A stretch of 64,000 nucleotides of DNA. Origin: Oribacterium sp. GTDB lineage: Bacteria > Bacillota_A > Clostridia > Lachnospirales > Lachnospiraceae. Positions 16,898 to 26,720 of the stretch are shown in pieces. Under the pieces are notes generated by a model, which did no database searches, was not told where the DNA came from, and saw nothing but the letters and a program-made list of their open reading frames with translations. The position numbers and the translations under genes are program-made. The stretch lies in assembly GCA_004554245.1 (NCBI GenBank), contig SFND01000012.1:39362-103361 (forward strand), given 5' to 3'. Numbering within the stretch: the stretch's first letter is position 1; each line of letters opens with the position of its first letter.

Positions 16898-19093
16898 TTA
16901 AAGCTGCTGGCCCTTCTTCATCTTCTGTGACTTCTTTTCAGCCTTCGCTGCCTTCTCGGCGGCCTTCTTCGCTGCCTTCTTCTTCGCAGCGTACATGCTG
17001 AGGTCATACCAGAGCGGGCCTGCGATCGTTACGGAGGACCAGCATCCGGAGACGATACCAACCATCAGCGGCATGGTGAAGTCGCGGATGGAGGATACAC
17101 CCATCACGAAGAGTACCAGGACCATGATGAAGGTCGTGAGGGAGGTATTGATCGAACGGGTGAAGGTCTGGGAGATTGCGTCATTCACAACATTTGCCAG
17201 ATCACCACGCTTCGTCGGATCCTCGAGATTCTCACGGATACGGTCGAATACAACGATGGTTGCATTGATCGAATAACCCACGATGGTCAGGATGCAGGCG
17301 ATAAACGTAGAACCCACGGCCCACTTCAGTGCTGCATAGAACGCGGTCGTGATCAGAACATCGTGCGTCAGCGCCATAACCGCTGCGGATGCAAACTTGA
17401 TATCCTTGAAACGGATCCAGATATAGATCAGCATGCAGACGATAGCGATCAGGAATGCCCAGACGGCATCCGCCTTCATCTCCTTCGATACGGCACCGGA
17501 GATGTTCTCGGTCGTAATCTTCGCTTCATCTACCTGGAACTCGTCGACGAGATCCTTATAGAGCTCGGTACGCTCCTCGGTCGTCAGTGTTCTGGTCTTG
17601 ATGATGACCTCGTTCGTGCCGGCAACCTTCGAAGCCTGTACGGACGCGGTGCCACCGGTGATGTTCTTGAAGATCGGTGCAACCTTCGCATCGATCTCCT
17701 CAAGGGACATGTCCTCGTTGAAGGTGACGTTCGTAGAAGAACCACCCTGGAAATCGAGGTCATAGTTGAACAGGTTTCCGAGAGAAGCCTTATTCATGCC
17801 CATGAACAGGAAGCCTGCGATGATAACCACCGCGGAGATGGTGTAGGCGATCTTACGGAACTTGATGAAATCAAGGATCTTCACATCCTTACGTACACCA
17901 TAGAGTGCCGGACTCGTGCAGCCGAAGCTGATAAAGCATGCAAGGAGTGCTCTCGTAACGAAAAGTGCCGTGATCAGGGAGATCACGATACCGATCGCCA
18001 GGGTCGTTGCGAAGCCCTTGACGGTTCCGGAGCCTCTCAGGTAGAGAACGGCTGCTGCGATGAGGGTCGTAACATTACCATCGATGATGGCAGAAAGTGC
18101 CTTGCTGTAACCCGCCTTCACGGCCTGCTCGATCGTGCGACCGGCGCCCAGCTCTTCCTTCATACGTGTGAAGATGATGACATTGGCATCCACTGCCATA
18201 CCGACAGAAAGGATGATACCGGCGATACCCGGGAGTGTCAGGGTGACCTCAAAGGCCTGCAGAAGCACGAGCTCGAGGCCGGTATACATGATCAGCGCAA
18301 GGGATGCTACGAAGCCCGGCAGTCTGTATACCGCGATCATAAAGAGCATAACGAGGACGAGGCCGACGAGACCTGCACGAAGGGAGGTCGAAATCGCTTC
18401 CTGTCCGAGGGTTGCACCGATCACGTTCGAACGAAGCTCCGTGAGCTGTACCGGAAGTGCACCGATACGGATCGTGGAGGCGATACGGGTCGCCTCATCG
18501 TAGTCGGTAATACCGGTAATGGAGGCCTGTCCACCCGTGATAGCTTCCTGTACGTTCGGTGCGGAGATGATCTGATCGTTATAGATGATGTAGAGTGGCT
18601 TACCGACATTGGCAGCAGTTGCATCTGCAAACTTCTTCGCCCCGGCCTCGTTAAACTGAAGCTGGATGATATACTGACGGGATCCGTTCTGATCCGTCAT
18701 ACCCGCACTTGCGTTCTTTACATCATCACCGGTCAGGAGCACCTGGCCCTGCGAATCTGCGAACTGGAGTGTACCCGGCTCACCGAGCTCCTCGAGAATT
18801 TCATTTGCATCGGTTGCACCAGGGATATCGATGTTGATACGATTGCTTCCCTCCTGGTAAACCTGGGCCTCGGTCGAGTAGCCCTGTGCCTTCAGCTGGA
18901 GCTTATAGACGGTATCCGACATCTGCTCAGAGGTCGGGTTGTCTTCGGTGGTCTGGTAGGTGATGGAAACACCGCCGTTCAGATCCAGGCCCAGCTTAAT
19001 GTCCTTCGCACCATGAACTCCGAGGAAGCAGAAACCGACGGTAATCGCCAGCACTGCCAGAAGTCCCAGTGCACCCTTCATCTTCTTGTTCAT
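16898..19093 (-). CDS. secDF: Protein translocase subunit SecDF (fused)
   Basis: 731-residue fusion of SecD and SecF, the RND-type proton-driven motor that pulls preproteins out of SecYEG. The SecD half (residues 1-410) starts with one membrane helix and DIKLGLDLNGGVSITYQT, carries the periplasmic P1 domain, and has GMAVDANVIIFTRMKEEL in its helix bundle. The SecF half (about 430-700) has LDFQGGSSTNVTF and GYSINATIVVFDRIRENL. The C-terminal tail is a Lys/Ala-rich run. Twelve membrane segments are expected. No yajC is adjacent. Confidence 0.96.
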   Translation of the reverse strand: MNKKMKGALGLLAVLAITVGFCFLGVHGAKDIKLGLDLNGGVSITYQTTEDNPTSEQMSDTVYKLQLKAQGYSTEAQVYQEGSNRINIDIPGATDANEILEELGEPGTLQFADSQGQVLLTGDDVKNASAGMTDQNGSRQYIIQLQFNEAGAKKFADATAANVGKPLYIIYNDQIISAPNVQEAITGGQASITGITDYDEATRIASTIRIGALPVQLTELRSNVIGATLGQEAISTSLRAGLVGLVLVMLFMIAVYRLPGFVASLALIMYTGLELVLLQAFEVTLTLPGIAGIILSVGMAVDANVIIFTRMKEELGAGRTIEQAVKAGYSKALSAIIDGNVTTLIAAAVLYLRGSGTVKGFATTLAIGIVISLITALFVTRALLACFISFGCTSPALYGVRKDVKILDFIKFRKIAYTISAVVIIAGFLFMGMNKASLGNLFNYDLDFQGGSSTNVTFNEDMSLEEIDAKVAPIFKNITGGTASVQASKVAGTNEVIIKTRTLTTEERTELYKDLVDEFQVDEAKITTENISGAVSKEMKADAVWAFLIAIVCMLIYIWIRFKDIKFASAAVMALTHDVLITTAFYAALKWAVGSTFIACILTIVGYSINATIVVFDRIRENLEDPTKRGDLANVVNDAISQTFTRSINTSLTTFIMVLVLFVMGVSSIRDFTMPLMVGIVSGCWSSVTIAGPLWYDLSMYAAKKKAAKKAAEKAAKAEKKSQKMKKGQQL

Positions 19094-19175
19094 TGGAAAA
19101 TCTTCCTTTATTATATAAAATTTGCCGGCTCCCGGGCGTGTACAGAGACCTCACCTGAGGGCAATAGCAAACGAT

Positions 19176-19204
19176 ATTATAACAAAACGCGGTATGACTA
19201 GCAA
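19176..19204 (-). promoter_or_regulatory. secDF promoter
   Basis: Minus strand -35 TTGCTA (19199-19204), 17-bp spacer, perfect -10 TATAAT (19176-19181), about 75 bases upstream of the secDF ATG. Confidence 0.7.
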
Positions 19205-19264
19205 GGTTTCTGCGAAAAGACCTGTGTTTTCCGGGCTTTCCGGTCTCGTGTGACCAGGACAGGA

Positions 19265-19303
19265 GCGCCCGGAGGGCTGCCACCAGAAGCACAGTACTCC
19301 GGG
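19265..19303 (+). repeat. Short dispersed intergenic repeat, copy B
   Basis: GCCCGGAGGGC, then CAGAAGCACAGTACTCCGGG: the same core as in the arms of the 7.8-kb element and near 32.6 and 42.4 kb. It sits just after the mutY stop; its CCCGGAG and CTCCGGG ends can pair. Confidence 0.55.
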
Positions 19304-19315
19304 CTTTCCTGCTTC

Positions 19316-20515
<1,200 letters not shown>

Positions 20516-20571
20516 TTGATTCCTATATGTCCTGTTGGTTCTGAAGCTATAGTATATACGCTGATGCCGAT

Positions 20572-20600
20572 TTCGCACATCGAAATTTTCATGTTATAAT
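20572..20600 (+). promoter_or_regulatory. Promoter of MocR-type regulator gene
   Basis: Plus strand -35 TTCGCA (20572-20577), 17-bp spacer, perfect -10 TATAAT (20595-20600), 36 bases before the start codon. Confidence 0.65.
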
Positions 20601-20635
20601 CTGATTATAGATTTTCACGTCAGAAAAGAGAAGTT

Positions 20636-21865
20636 ATGCGACCAGCAGATGAAACGAAACGACCAGCCTATCTGAAGATTTACGAAGCACTCCGCGGCGA
20701 CATCACGAGTGGCGCCTATGCGCTCGGTGAGCGCGTACCGTCGAAGCGGACGATGGCGGAGCAGACCGATACCTCGGTCATCACGGTGGAGCACGCTTAT
20801 AATCTCCTCATCGACGAGGGCTACATCGAGGCGCGCGAGCGCAGCGGTTACTTCGTCTGCTACCGCTCAGAGGATGCCTTCCCCGTCGGGGATGCTTCGG
20901 ACGATGCAGACGGCCGGCACGCAGATGGCACGCCTTCCGGCTCTTTCGTCACCACCGGAGACAGTCGGCCGGCCGAGAATATGACCTTCCGAGCTTCAGC
21001 AGAAGCAGCGGGCGGAACCATGATCTCTGCATTGACCCAGGCAGAAGGCGTACCGGCGACGGATCAGTACGAGGCAGCCGCCACAGAGCTTTCCTTCGCG
21101 GGCTTCGCACGGACGATGCGGCGCGTACTGTCGGAATATGCGGAGGAGTGCATGCAGCGCTCACCGAACGAGGGAACACTCTACTTCCGCGAGAGCATCG
21201 CGCGCTACCTGCAGCGGAGCCGAGGCATCCATGTCGATGTTTCGCAGATCATCGTGGGAGCCGGATCCGAGTACCTCTACAGCCTGATCGTACAGATGCT
21301 CGGGCGTGAGCGGGTCTATGCGCTGGAGGATCCTTCCTACGAAAAGATACGGAGGGTGTATGAGGCGAACGGTGCGCACTGCGAGCTTCTGAAGCTCGGC
21401 CATCACGGCATTCACTCGAGTGAGCTCCGGCGTTCGAACGCAGGCGTACTGCATGTGACACCCTTCGACTCCTATCCGAGCGGTGTGACGGCGACGGCCG
21501 GCAAGCGACAGGAGTACATCTCCTGGGCGAAGCAGCGCCAGGCTATGATCATCGAGGATGATTACGCCTCCGAATTCTCACCCTCGACGAAATCGGAGGA
21601 CACGCTCTTTTCGCTGGCACCAGAGGAGACGGTCATCTATATGAACACCTTCACGAAAACCATCTCCCCGGCGATCCGAACCGGTTATATGCTGCTCCCG
21701 AAGAAGTGGGCGGCGGAGCTGAAGGCAAAGATCAGCTTCTACTCCTGCACTGTTCCGACCTATGATCAGTATGTGCTCGCGGAGTATCTGAACAGCGGTG
21801 CCTTCGAGCGATATATCAACCGGGTGCGCCGGAAACGTCGTCAGGATCGAAAAAAACTGATATAA
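20636..21865 (+). CDS. MocR/GntR-type PLP-dependent regulator, C-terminally short
   Basis: 409-residue protein: N-terminal GntR winged helix (YLKIYEALRGDITSGAYALG, LPSKR-type VPSKRTMAEQT) and a fold-type-I aminotransferase-like domain with IIEDDYASEF and the PLP-lysine segment MNTFTKTISPAIRTGYMLLP. Full-length MocR proteins run about 450-490 residues; here the frame ends right after YINRVRRKRRQDRKKLI, so the small C-terminal domain is missing. The linker between the domains (residues about 83-150) is unusually long and rich in Ala/Asp/Gly. The next gene begins 25 bases later. It may be a natural truncation still able to bind DNA, or a decaying gene. Confidence 0.85.
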   Translation: MRPADETKRPAYLKIYEALRGDITSGAYALGERVPSKRTMAEQTDTSVITVEHAYNLLIDEGYIEARERSGYFVCYRSEDAFPVGDASDDADGRHADGTPSGSFVTTGDSRPAENMTFRASAEAAGGTMISALTQAEGVPATDQYEAAATELSFAGFARTMRRVLSEYAEECMQRSPNEGTLYFRESIARYLQRSRGIHVDVSQIIVGAGSEYLYSLIVQMLGRERVYALEDPSYEKIRRVYEANGAHCELLKLGHHGIHSSELRRSNAGVLHVTPFDSYPSGVTATAGKRQEYISWAKQRQAMIIEDDYASEFSPSTKSEDTLFSLAPEETVIYMNTFTKTISPAIRTGYMLLPKKWAAELKAKISFYSCTVPTYDQYVLAEYLNSGAFERYINRVRRKRRQDRKKLI

Positions 21866-21890
21866 TATAGTTTATAAAAGGAGGTGCCTT

Positions 21891-22418
21891 ATGGGACTGA
21901 TCAAGAATATGAAGACCACACATCTGATCTGGACGATTTCAGGTGAGTTCATGCACTATACGGCGATTGCGAGCCTCATCTGCTCCATCGACCAGATGTT
22001 TAAGACAGCGATCGATACCGAGCCGGAGGAGAACTTCCCTCGCGAGATGCCAGGCACGAAGGGCTATGTGCAGATCATGCGCGCACATAATCCGGGCTTC
22101 TCGAAGGGGCATCTCAAGGAATATCCGGAGTTCGTAAAGCTGAGCTCCATGGCCGCGGTCGGCTTCCTCGCCGGTGGACTCCAGTATATGACCGCCTACT
22201 TCCCGAAGCGCTATAAGCTCCGGAAGCTCGGCATGTCCATCGTGATCGGCGGTGCGCTCAGTAACGTTCTCGACCGCGGAATGCATGGCGAAGTCACGGA
22301 CTACCTGAACATCCGCATCGGAAGCCTGAAAAAGATCATCGTGAACATCGGTGACATCGCGATCTGCCTCGGCGGCGCGCTGTATGCACTCGCTTCGCTT
22401 TTTGGGAGAGACGACTGA
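21891..22418 (+). CDS. Divergent signal peptidase II-like membrane protein
   Basis: 175 residues with four likely membrane helices. The C-terminal half keeps the LspA pattern: IVIGGALSNVLDRGMHGEVTDYLNI (read as GGALSNVLDR plus GEVTDY) and VNIGDIAICLGG, corresponding to the family's GGALGNLIDR, VVDF and NVADS blocks with both catalytic aspartates retained. The N-terminal half differs: a hydrophilic stretch (EPEENFPREMPGTKGYVQIM) before an NPGF motif. AAAAGGAGGTGCCTT precedes the ATG. It could process lipoprotein signal peptides, or be a paralogue with another substrate; a standard lspA is not in the window. Confidence 0.7.
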   Translation: MGLIKNMKTTHLIWTISGEFMHYTAIASLICSIDQMFKTAIDTEPEENFPREMPGTKGYVQIMRAHNPGFSKGHLKEYPEFVKLSSMAAVGFLAGGLQYMTAYFPKRYKLRKLGMSIVIGGALSNVLDRGMHGEVTDYLNIRIGSLKKIIVNIGDIAICLGGALYALASLFGRDD

Positions 22419-22464
22419 TTCACAGAAGACGCCGCGCCACGTGTGCTTCACTCATGCCTATAAG

Positions 22465-22496
22465 AACAGCCAGCGGTCGAAAGGCCACTGGCTGTT
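22465..22496. terminator. Hairpin between convergent genes (lspA-like and mntP)
   Basis: 12-bp stem with one mismatch: arms 22465-22476 and 22485-22496. It lies between the plus-strand lspA-like gene and minus-strand mntP. U-runs on both sides are poor, so termination strength is uncertain. Confidence 0.5.
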
Positions 22497-22548
22497 ATCA
22501 TACGTACGACTATTCTGTCATGATCGGCAGATACCGCTGGTGAGCAGC

Positions 22549-23148
22549 TCATCCGAAAAACAGACCGCTGACGAAAATCTCGATCCCGATGCCGATCAGG
22601 ATCACACCGCCGAGGATGGCCGCCTTACCGCTCAGCTTCGTGCCGGCCACGCGTCCGATCTGGAGTCCGCCGCTACAGATCACAAAGGTCACGACCGCGA
22701 TGAGGATGGTCGCGGCCAATGCTTCCATCAGGTGGTACTCCGAAATCGTGAAGCCGACCGAAAGTGCATCGATCGAGGTAGCGACGCCCTGCATCGCGAG
22801 CTTCCCGAGCGGAAGCTTCGCATCCGTCTCTTCGATGCCACACTCCTCTCCCTCCGGGTTCCGAATCCCCTCCAGCAGCATGCTGCCACCGATATAGCAG
22901 AGAAGAATCAGCGCGATCCATGGAATCAGCTTCTGAAAGGCCTGAAAGTACAGCACGATCGTGTGGACCAGCACCCAGCCGAGCATCGGCATAAGCCACT
23001 GGAAGAACGCGAAGCAGCCGGCGATCCGGCCCATCTCCGCGCGCGGCATCTTCGGATTCGAGAGCCCATCCGCCATCGATACGGAAAAGGCATCCATCGC
23101 CAGACCGACGCCGAGCAGCACGCTGTTTACTACAAAAGAAATTCCCAT
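22549..23148 (-). CDS. mntP: Manganese efflux pump MntP
   Basis: 199-residue, six-helix exporter of Mn2+ at the cytoplasmic membrane. Signature aspartates appear in the two repeats: LLGVGLAMDAFSVSMADGL near the N-terminus and GVATSIDALSVGFTI in the second half. The ATG at 23148 matches the normal MntP N-terminus; an ATG at 23166 overlaps the upstream cardiolipin synthase stop (TGATG) and would add six residues. No yybP-ykoY manganese riboswitch is recognisable, since the gene directly follows cardiolipin synthase. Confidence 0.93.
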   Translation of the reverse strand: MGISFVVNSVLLGVGLAMDAFSVSMADGLSNPKMPRAEMGRIAGCFAFFQWLMPMLGWVLVHTIVLYFQAFQKLIPWIALILLCYIGGSMLLEGIRNPEGEECGIEETDAKLPLGKLAMQGVATSIDALSVGFTISEYHLMEALAATILIAVVTFVICSGGLQIGRVAGTKLSGKAAILGGVILIGIGIEIFVSGLFFG

Positions 23149-23165
23149 ATACCTGTTCTCCAGCA

Positions 23166-24740
23166 TCACATCAGCTCTGCAAAGAGGCGAAGGAAGAGCT
23201 GCCACAGTCGCTTAAAGGTTCCCCGGCGGCCGATGTGGTACTCATCCGTCACCTCGCGGCACTCCTTAAACGTACGGTCAAAGTCCGCCTTGATCTCCTG
23301 TACCGCTGCGCAGTCCGCCAGGAAGCAGCCGTTCTCGAAGTGGTGATACAGGGAACGATAGTCAAGGTTGATGGTACCGCAGGTCGCCATCCGATCATCG
23401 GCCACGCTCATCTTCGCATGGCAGAAGCCCGGCGTCCACTCGAAGATGCGGACACCATTCCGCACGAGGCCGTTATAGAAGGAGCGAGTGACACCGTAGA
23501 CCATCCGCTTATCCGGGATACCCGGCGTGATGATCCGCACATCCACACCTCGCTTCGCCGCGAGTCCGAGTGCATGGTTCATCTCATCCGTGATGATCAG
23601 ATACGGTGTGATGAAGTAGCAGTACTTCTCTGCTTTGTTCGCCATACTGATGTAGACATTCTCCCCGACCTGCTCGTCATCCATCGGACTGTCGGCATAC
23701 GGCTGGATGAAGCCCGTCGGCTCCTTCGCGGTATAGTGATAGCTCTTCAGGAAACGAAGCGCATCCGGGTCGTCCCAGTCGGTCGCGCGGACAGCATTCC
23801 ACATCTCGAGGAAGGTGAGGGTCATGCTCTGCACCGCTGGTCCCTCGATGCGGATACCGCTGTCCTTCCACTGCCCGTATGGGTGTGTCACATTGAAATA
23901 CTCATTGGCGAGATTATAGCCACCGGTGAAGCCGACACGGTTATCGATGACGGTGATCTTTCGGTGATCACGGTAATTCAGGAAGAGGTTTGCGCCTGGT
24001 GCGAACGGATTAAATACACGGCAGTGAATCCCGAGTCGCTCCATCTTCTTCACGAAATCCGTCGTGATGAAGCCGATGGAACCCATATCATCATAGAACA
24101 CACGCACATGGACGCCGGCCTTCACACGCTCGACGAGCACCTCCTCGATACGCCACCAGGACTCCTTATCCTCGATGGCATGGTACTCCATGAAGATGAA
24201 CTGCTTCGCCTTCCGAAGGTCGCGAAGCTGCGCCTCCAGGCCCTTCGCGGCATCATCGTAATACTCGACATCCGTGTTCCGGTAAACCGGGTAGGAGGCA
24301 TAATTCTGAAGATACTGTGCGATGGAGGCCGCTGCCGGATTCTCCTTTTTCAACGCTTCCAGATCCGCCGGATCCGCAGTATCCTTCAGTGCCGGGAACA
24401 GCACATGATCGATTTTCTGGTAACGCTCCCGCATCTTCCGTGTCGACACATCGAGACCGATGAGGAAGTACAGGACGATACCGAACACCGGAAACGCCAT
24501 GATGAGGATGATCCACGGCATCTTCATCGAGCTCGTCTTATGCTGCCCGTAGATGACAAGCACCATGAGCAGTGCGATCACCTCCGTCACATTCTGTACC
24601 CACTCCGCGTACCGGCTCAGTCTCGTAAAAAAGGAGATGATCAGAAGAATCTGAATGATCAGTGCCAGCCCGACGAAAAGTGCCCGCAATATACCGTTTT
24701 TATTCGCTGCCTTTCCTTCTTCCGTGCTGAAATCTGCCAT
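23166..24740 (-). CDS. cls: Cardiolipin synthase (phospholipase D family)
   Basis: 524-residue membrane enzyme condensing two phosphatidylglycerols to cardiolipin. Two to three N-terminal membrane segments (about residues 20-95) precede two HKD motifs: HRKITVIDNRVGFTGG (about residue 232) and HAKMSVADDRMATCGT (about residue 412). The second motif is followed by INLDYRSLYHHFENG, as in bacterial Cls. Length is typical. It overlaps or directly abuts mntP. Confidence 0.95.
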   Translation of the reverse strand: MADFSTEEGKAANKNGILRALFVGLALIIQILLIISFFTRLSRYAEWVQNVTEVIALLMVLVIYGQHKTSSMKMPWIILIMAFPVFGIVLYFLIGLDVSTRKMRERYQKIDHVLFPALKDTADPADLEALKKENPAAASIAQYLQNYASYPVYRNTDVEYYDDAAKGLEAQLRDLRKAKQFIFMEYHAIEDKESWWRIEEVLVERVKAGVHVRVFYDDMGSIGFITTDFVKKMERLGIHCRVFNPFAPGANLFLNYRDHRKITVIDNRVGFTGGYNLANEYFNVTHPYGQWKDSGIRIEGPAVQSMTLTFLEMWNAVRATDWDDPDALRFLKSYHYTAKEPTGFIQPYADSPMDDEQVGENVYISMANKAEKYCYFITPYLIITDEMNHALGLAAKRGVDVRIITPGIPDKRMVYGVTRSFYNGLVRNGVRIFEWTPGFCHAKMSVADDRMATCGTINLDYRSLYHHFENGCFLADCAAVQEIKADFDRTFKECREVTDEYHIGRRGTFKRLWQLFLRLFAELM

Positions 24741-24759
24741 ATATTCACATCCTTTCGAT

Positions 24760-24798
24760 TTTTAAAAACGAGGGGCTATCGAAGCGATAACCCCTCGT
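24760..24798 (-). terminator. Terminator after GGGtGRT gene
   Basis: 13-bp stem with one mismatch (24769-24781, 24785-24797) followed on the minus strand by a U-rich run (24761-24767 in complement). Confidence 0.8.
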
Positions 24799-24821
24799 TC
24801 GTATAATTGTGGAAAAATCCT

Positions 24822-25832
24822 TTAGAACTTGCCAGCCTTTGCAGCCTCAGCGACAGCTACGGCAACGGATACAGTAGCGCCAACCATAGGGTTGTTGCCC
24901 ATGCCGATCAGACCCATCATCTCTACGTGTGCAGGTACAGAAGAGGAGCCAGCGAACTGTGCATCACTGTGCATACGGCCGAGTGTATCGGTCATACCGT
25001 AGGAAGCAGGACCTGCTGCCATGTTATCCGGGTGAAGTGTACGTCCGGTTCCTCCGCCTGATGCTACGGAGAAGTACTTCTTACCAGCCTCGAGGCGCTC
25101 CTTCTTGTAGGTGCCTGCAACCGGGTGCTGGAATCTGGTCGGGTTGGTAGAGTTACCAGTGATGGAAACGTCTACGTTCTCCTTCCACATGATGGCTACG
25201 CCCTCTGGAACAGAGTTTGCGCCATAGCAGTTAACCTTCGCTCTTGGGCCATCGGAATAAGCGATGCGCTCTGTCTCGGTGACGGTGTTGGTATATGGAT
25301 CATACTCAGTCTCAACGAAGGTGAATCCGTTGATTCTGGAGATGATCTTCGCAGCGTCCTTGCCGAGGCCGTTCAGGATAACACGAAGCGGCTTCACACG
25401 AACCTTGTTTGCGTTGTTTGCGATACCGATCGCACCCTCAGCGGCTGCGAAGGACTCGTGACCTGCGAGGAAGCAGAAGCACTCGGTTTCCTCAGAAAGG
25501 AGCATCTTGCCCAGGTTACCATGGCCGAGACCTACCTTACGGTTGTCTGCTACGGAACCAGGGATGCAGAAGGACTGAAGTCCCTCACCGATTGCAGCGG
25601 CAGCGTCAGCTGCGTTTCTGCAGTTCTTCTTGATTGCGATTGCAGCACCTACGATGTAAGCCCAGCAAGCATTCTCGAAGCAAATGGTCTGAACGCCCTT
25701 TACCATGTTGTAAACATCGAGGCCAGCGTCTTCTGTAATCTTACGAGCTTCTTCGATATCAGCGATACCGTACTTATTTAAAGCTTCATTGATCTGCTTG
25801 ATACGTCTCTCGTATCCCTCAAATAATGCCAT
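24822..25832 (-). CDS. GGGtGRT family protein (function unknown)
   Basis: 336-residue conserved protein named after its motif, here SGGGTGRTLHPDNMAAG (about residues 255-271). Other conserved blocks are CIPGSVADNRKVGLGHGNLG, CFLAGHESFAAAEGAIG and GNNPMVGATVSVAVAVAEA. No membrane helix or signal peptide. In Clostridia this family is found beside an Fe-S scaffold-like protein, as here (24-base gap, same strand). The Gly-rich motif suggests nucleotide or phosphate binding, but no reaction is known to me. Confidence 0.85.
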   Translation of the reverse strand: MALFEGYERRIKQINEALNKYGIADIEEARKITEDAGLDVYNMVKGVQTICFENACWAYIVGAAIAIKKNCRNAADAAAAIGEGLQSFCIPGSVADNRKVGLGHGNLGKMLLSEETECFCFLAGHESFAAAEGAIGIANNANKVRVKPLRVILNGLGKDAAKIISRINGFTFVETEYDPYTNTVTETERIAYSDGPRAKVNCYGANSVPEGVAIMWKENVDVSITGNSTNPTRFQHPVAGTYKKERLEAGKKYFSVASGGGTGRTLHPDNMAAGPASYGMTDTLGRMHSDAQFAGSSSVPAHVEMMGLIGMGNNPMVGATVSVAVAVAEAAKAGKF

Positions 25833-25856
25833 CTTAATTTCCTCCTTCTGAGCTTA

Positions 25857-26549
25857 TCACTGCTTACGTGGATCGATGAACTTAACAGCATCGTCGATAC
25901 GACCGTACTGGCCCTTTGCCTTCTCCCATGCTGTGGTAGGATCATCACCCTTCTTGATGAAGTCTGTCATCTTACCGAGGTTAACATACTTGTAACCGAT
26001 AATCTGATCATCCTTATCCAGTGCGATGTCAGTTACATAACCCTCAGCCATCTCAAGGTAACGAGGTCCCTTCTTCAGTGTACCGTACATGGTACCAACC
26101 TGGGAGCGGAGGCCCTTACCAAGGTCCTCAAGACCTGCACCTACGGCAAGTCCGTCATCGGAGAATGCAGACTGAGAACGGCCATATGCAATCTGGAGGA
26201 ACAGCTCTCTCATGGCTGTGTTGATTGCATCACATACGAGGTCGGTGTTTAATGCCTCGAGAACGGTAAGACCCGGAAGAATCTCTGCAGCCATCGCAGC
26301 AGAATGCGTCATACCAGAGCAGCCGATGGTCTCGACAAGTGCCTCCTGGATGATACCTTCCTTAATATTCAGAGAAAGCTTGCAGGCACCCTGCTGTGGT
26401 GCACACCAGCCTACACCGTGTGTGAATCCGGAAATATCCTTTACTTCCTTGGACTGTACCCACTTTCCCTCTTCAGGAATAGGAGCAGCACCATGATGAA
26501 CACCCTGTGCGATAGGGCACATGTTCTCAACCTCATTTGTATAGGTCAT
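25857..26549 (-). CDS. Iron-sulfur cluster assembly scaffold-like protein
   Basis: 230-residue protein related to the NifU/IscU N-terminal scaffold. Conserved cysteines appear in GWCAPQQGACKLSL, IGCSGMTHSAAMAAEILPG and DLVCDAINTAMRELF. The C-terminal part (residues about 130-230) is specific to the group paired with GGGtGRT proteins. GAAAGGAGATTCAT precedes the ATG. Probably delivers or holds Fe-S clusters for the partner; this is inferred from pairing only. Confidence 0.85.
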   Translation of the reverse strand: MTYTNEVENMCPIAQGVHHGAAPIPEEGKWVQSKEVKDISGFTHGVGWCAPQQGACKLSLNIKEGIIQEALVETIGCSGMTHSAAMAAEILPGLTVLEALNTDLVCDAINTAMRELFLQIAYGRSQSAFSDDGLAVGAGLEDLGKGLRSQVGTMYGTLKKGPRYLEMAEGYVTDIALDKDDQIIGYKYVNLGKMTDFIKKGDDPTTAWEKAKGQYGRIDDAVKFIDPRKQ

Positions 26550-26661
26550 ATGAATCTCCTTTCAACAATCCACGCAAATTCGAAAACGTGAACGACGCAA
26601 AATTCAAATTTCCACAGCATAAAACACTGTCTTGGAAACTTTGTCTATTTTCTCACAAAGA

Positions 26662-26687
26662 AGGCGTGTATTCAAGTGAATACACGC
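26662..26687 (-). terminator. Terminator after nfnB-like gene
   Basis: Perfect 11-bp stem (26662-26672 with 26677-26687), AAGT loop, weak U-rich tail on the minus strand. It lies in the 171-base gap before the Fe-S scaffold gene. Confidence 0.65.
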
Positions 26688-26720
26688 CGAAAATTTCATG
26701 TATACAAAATTCTTTTATGA

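Noticed and set aside
17363..19201. Long plus-strand open frame (about 610 codons) opposite secDF
   Set aside because: Antisense shadow of a clearly conserved gene; composition is His/Arg/Asp-biased with no family motif. Similar shadows opposite pyrD-pyrK, addA, the tRNA editing gene and the PrpR-type gene were rejected for the same reason.
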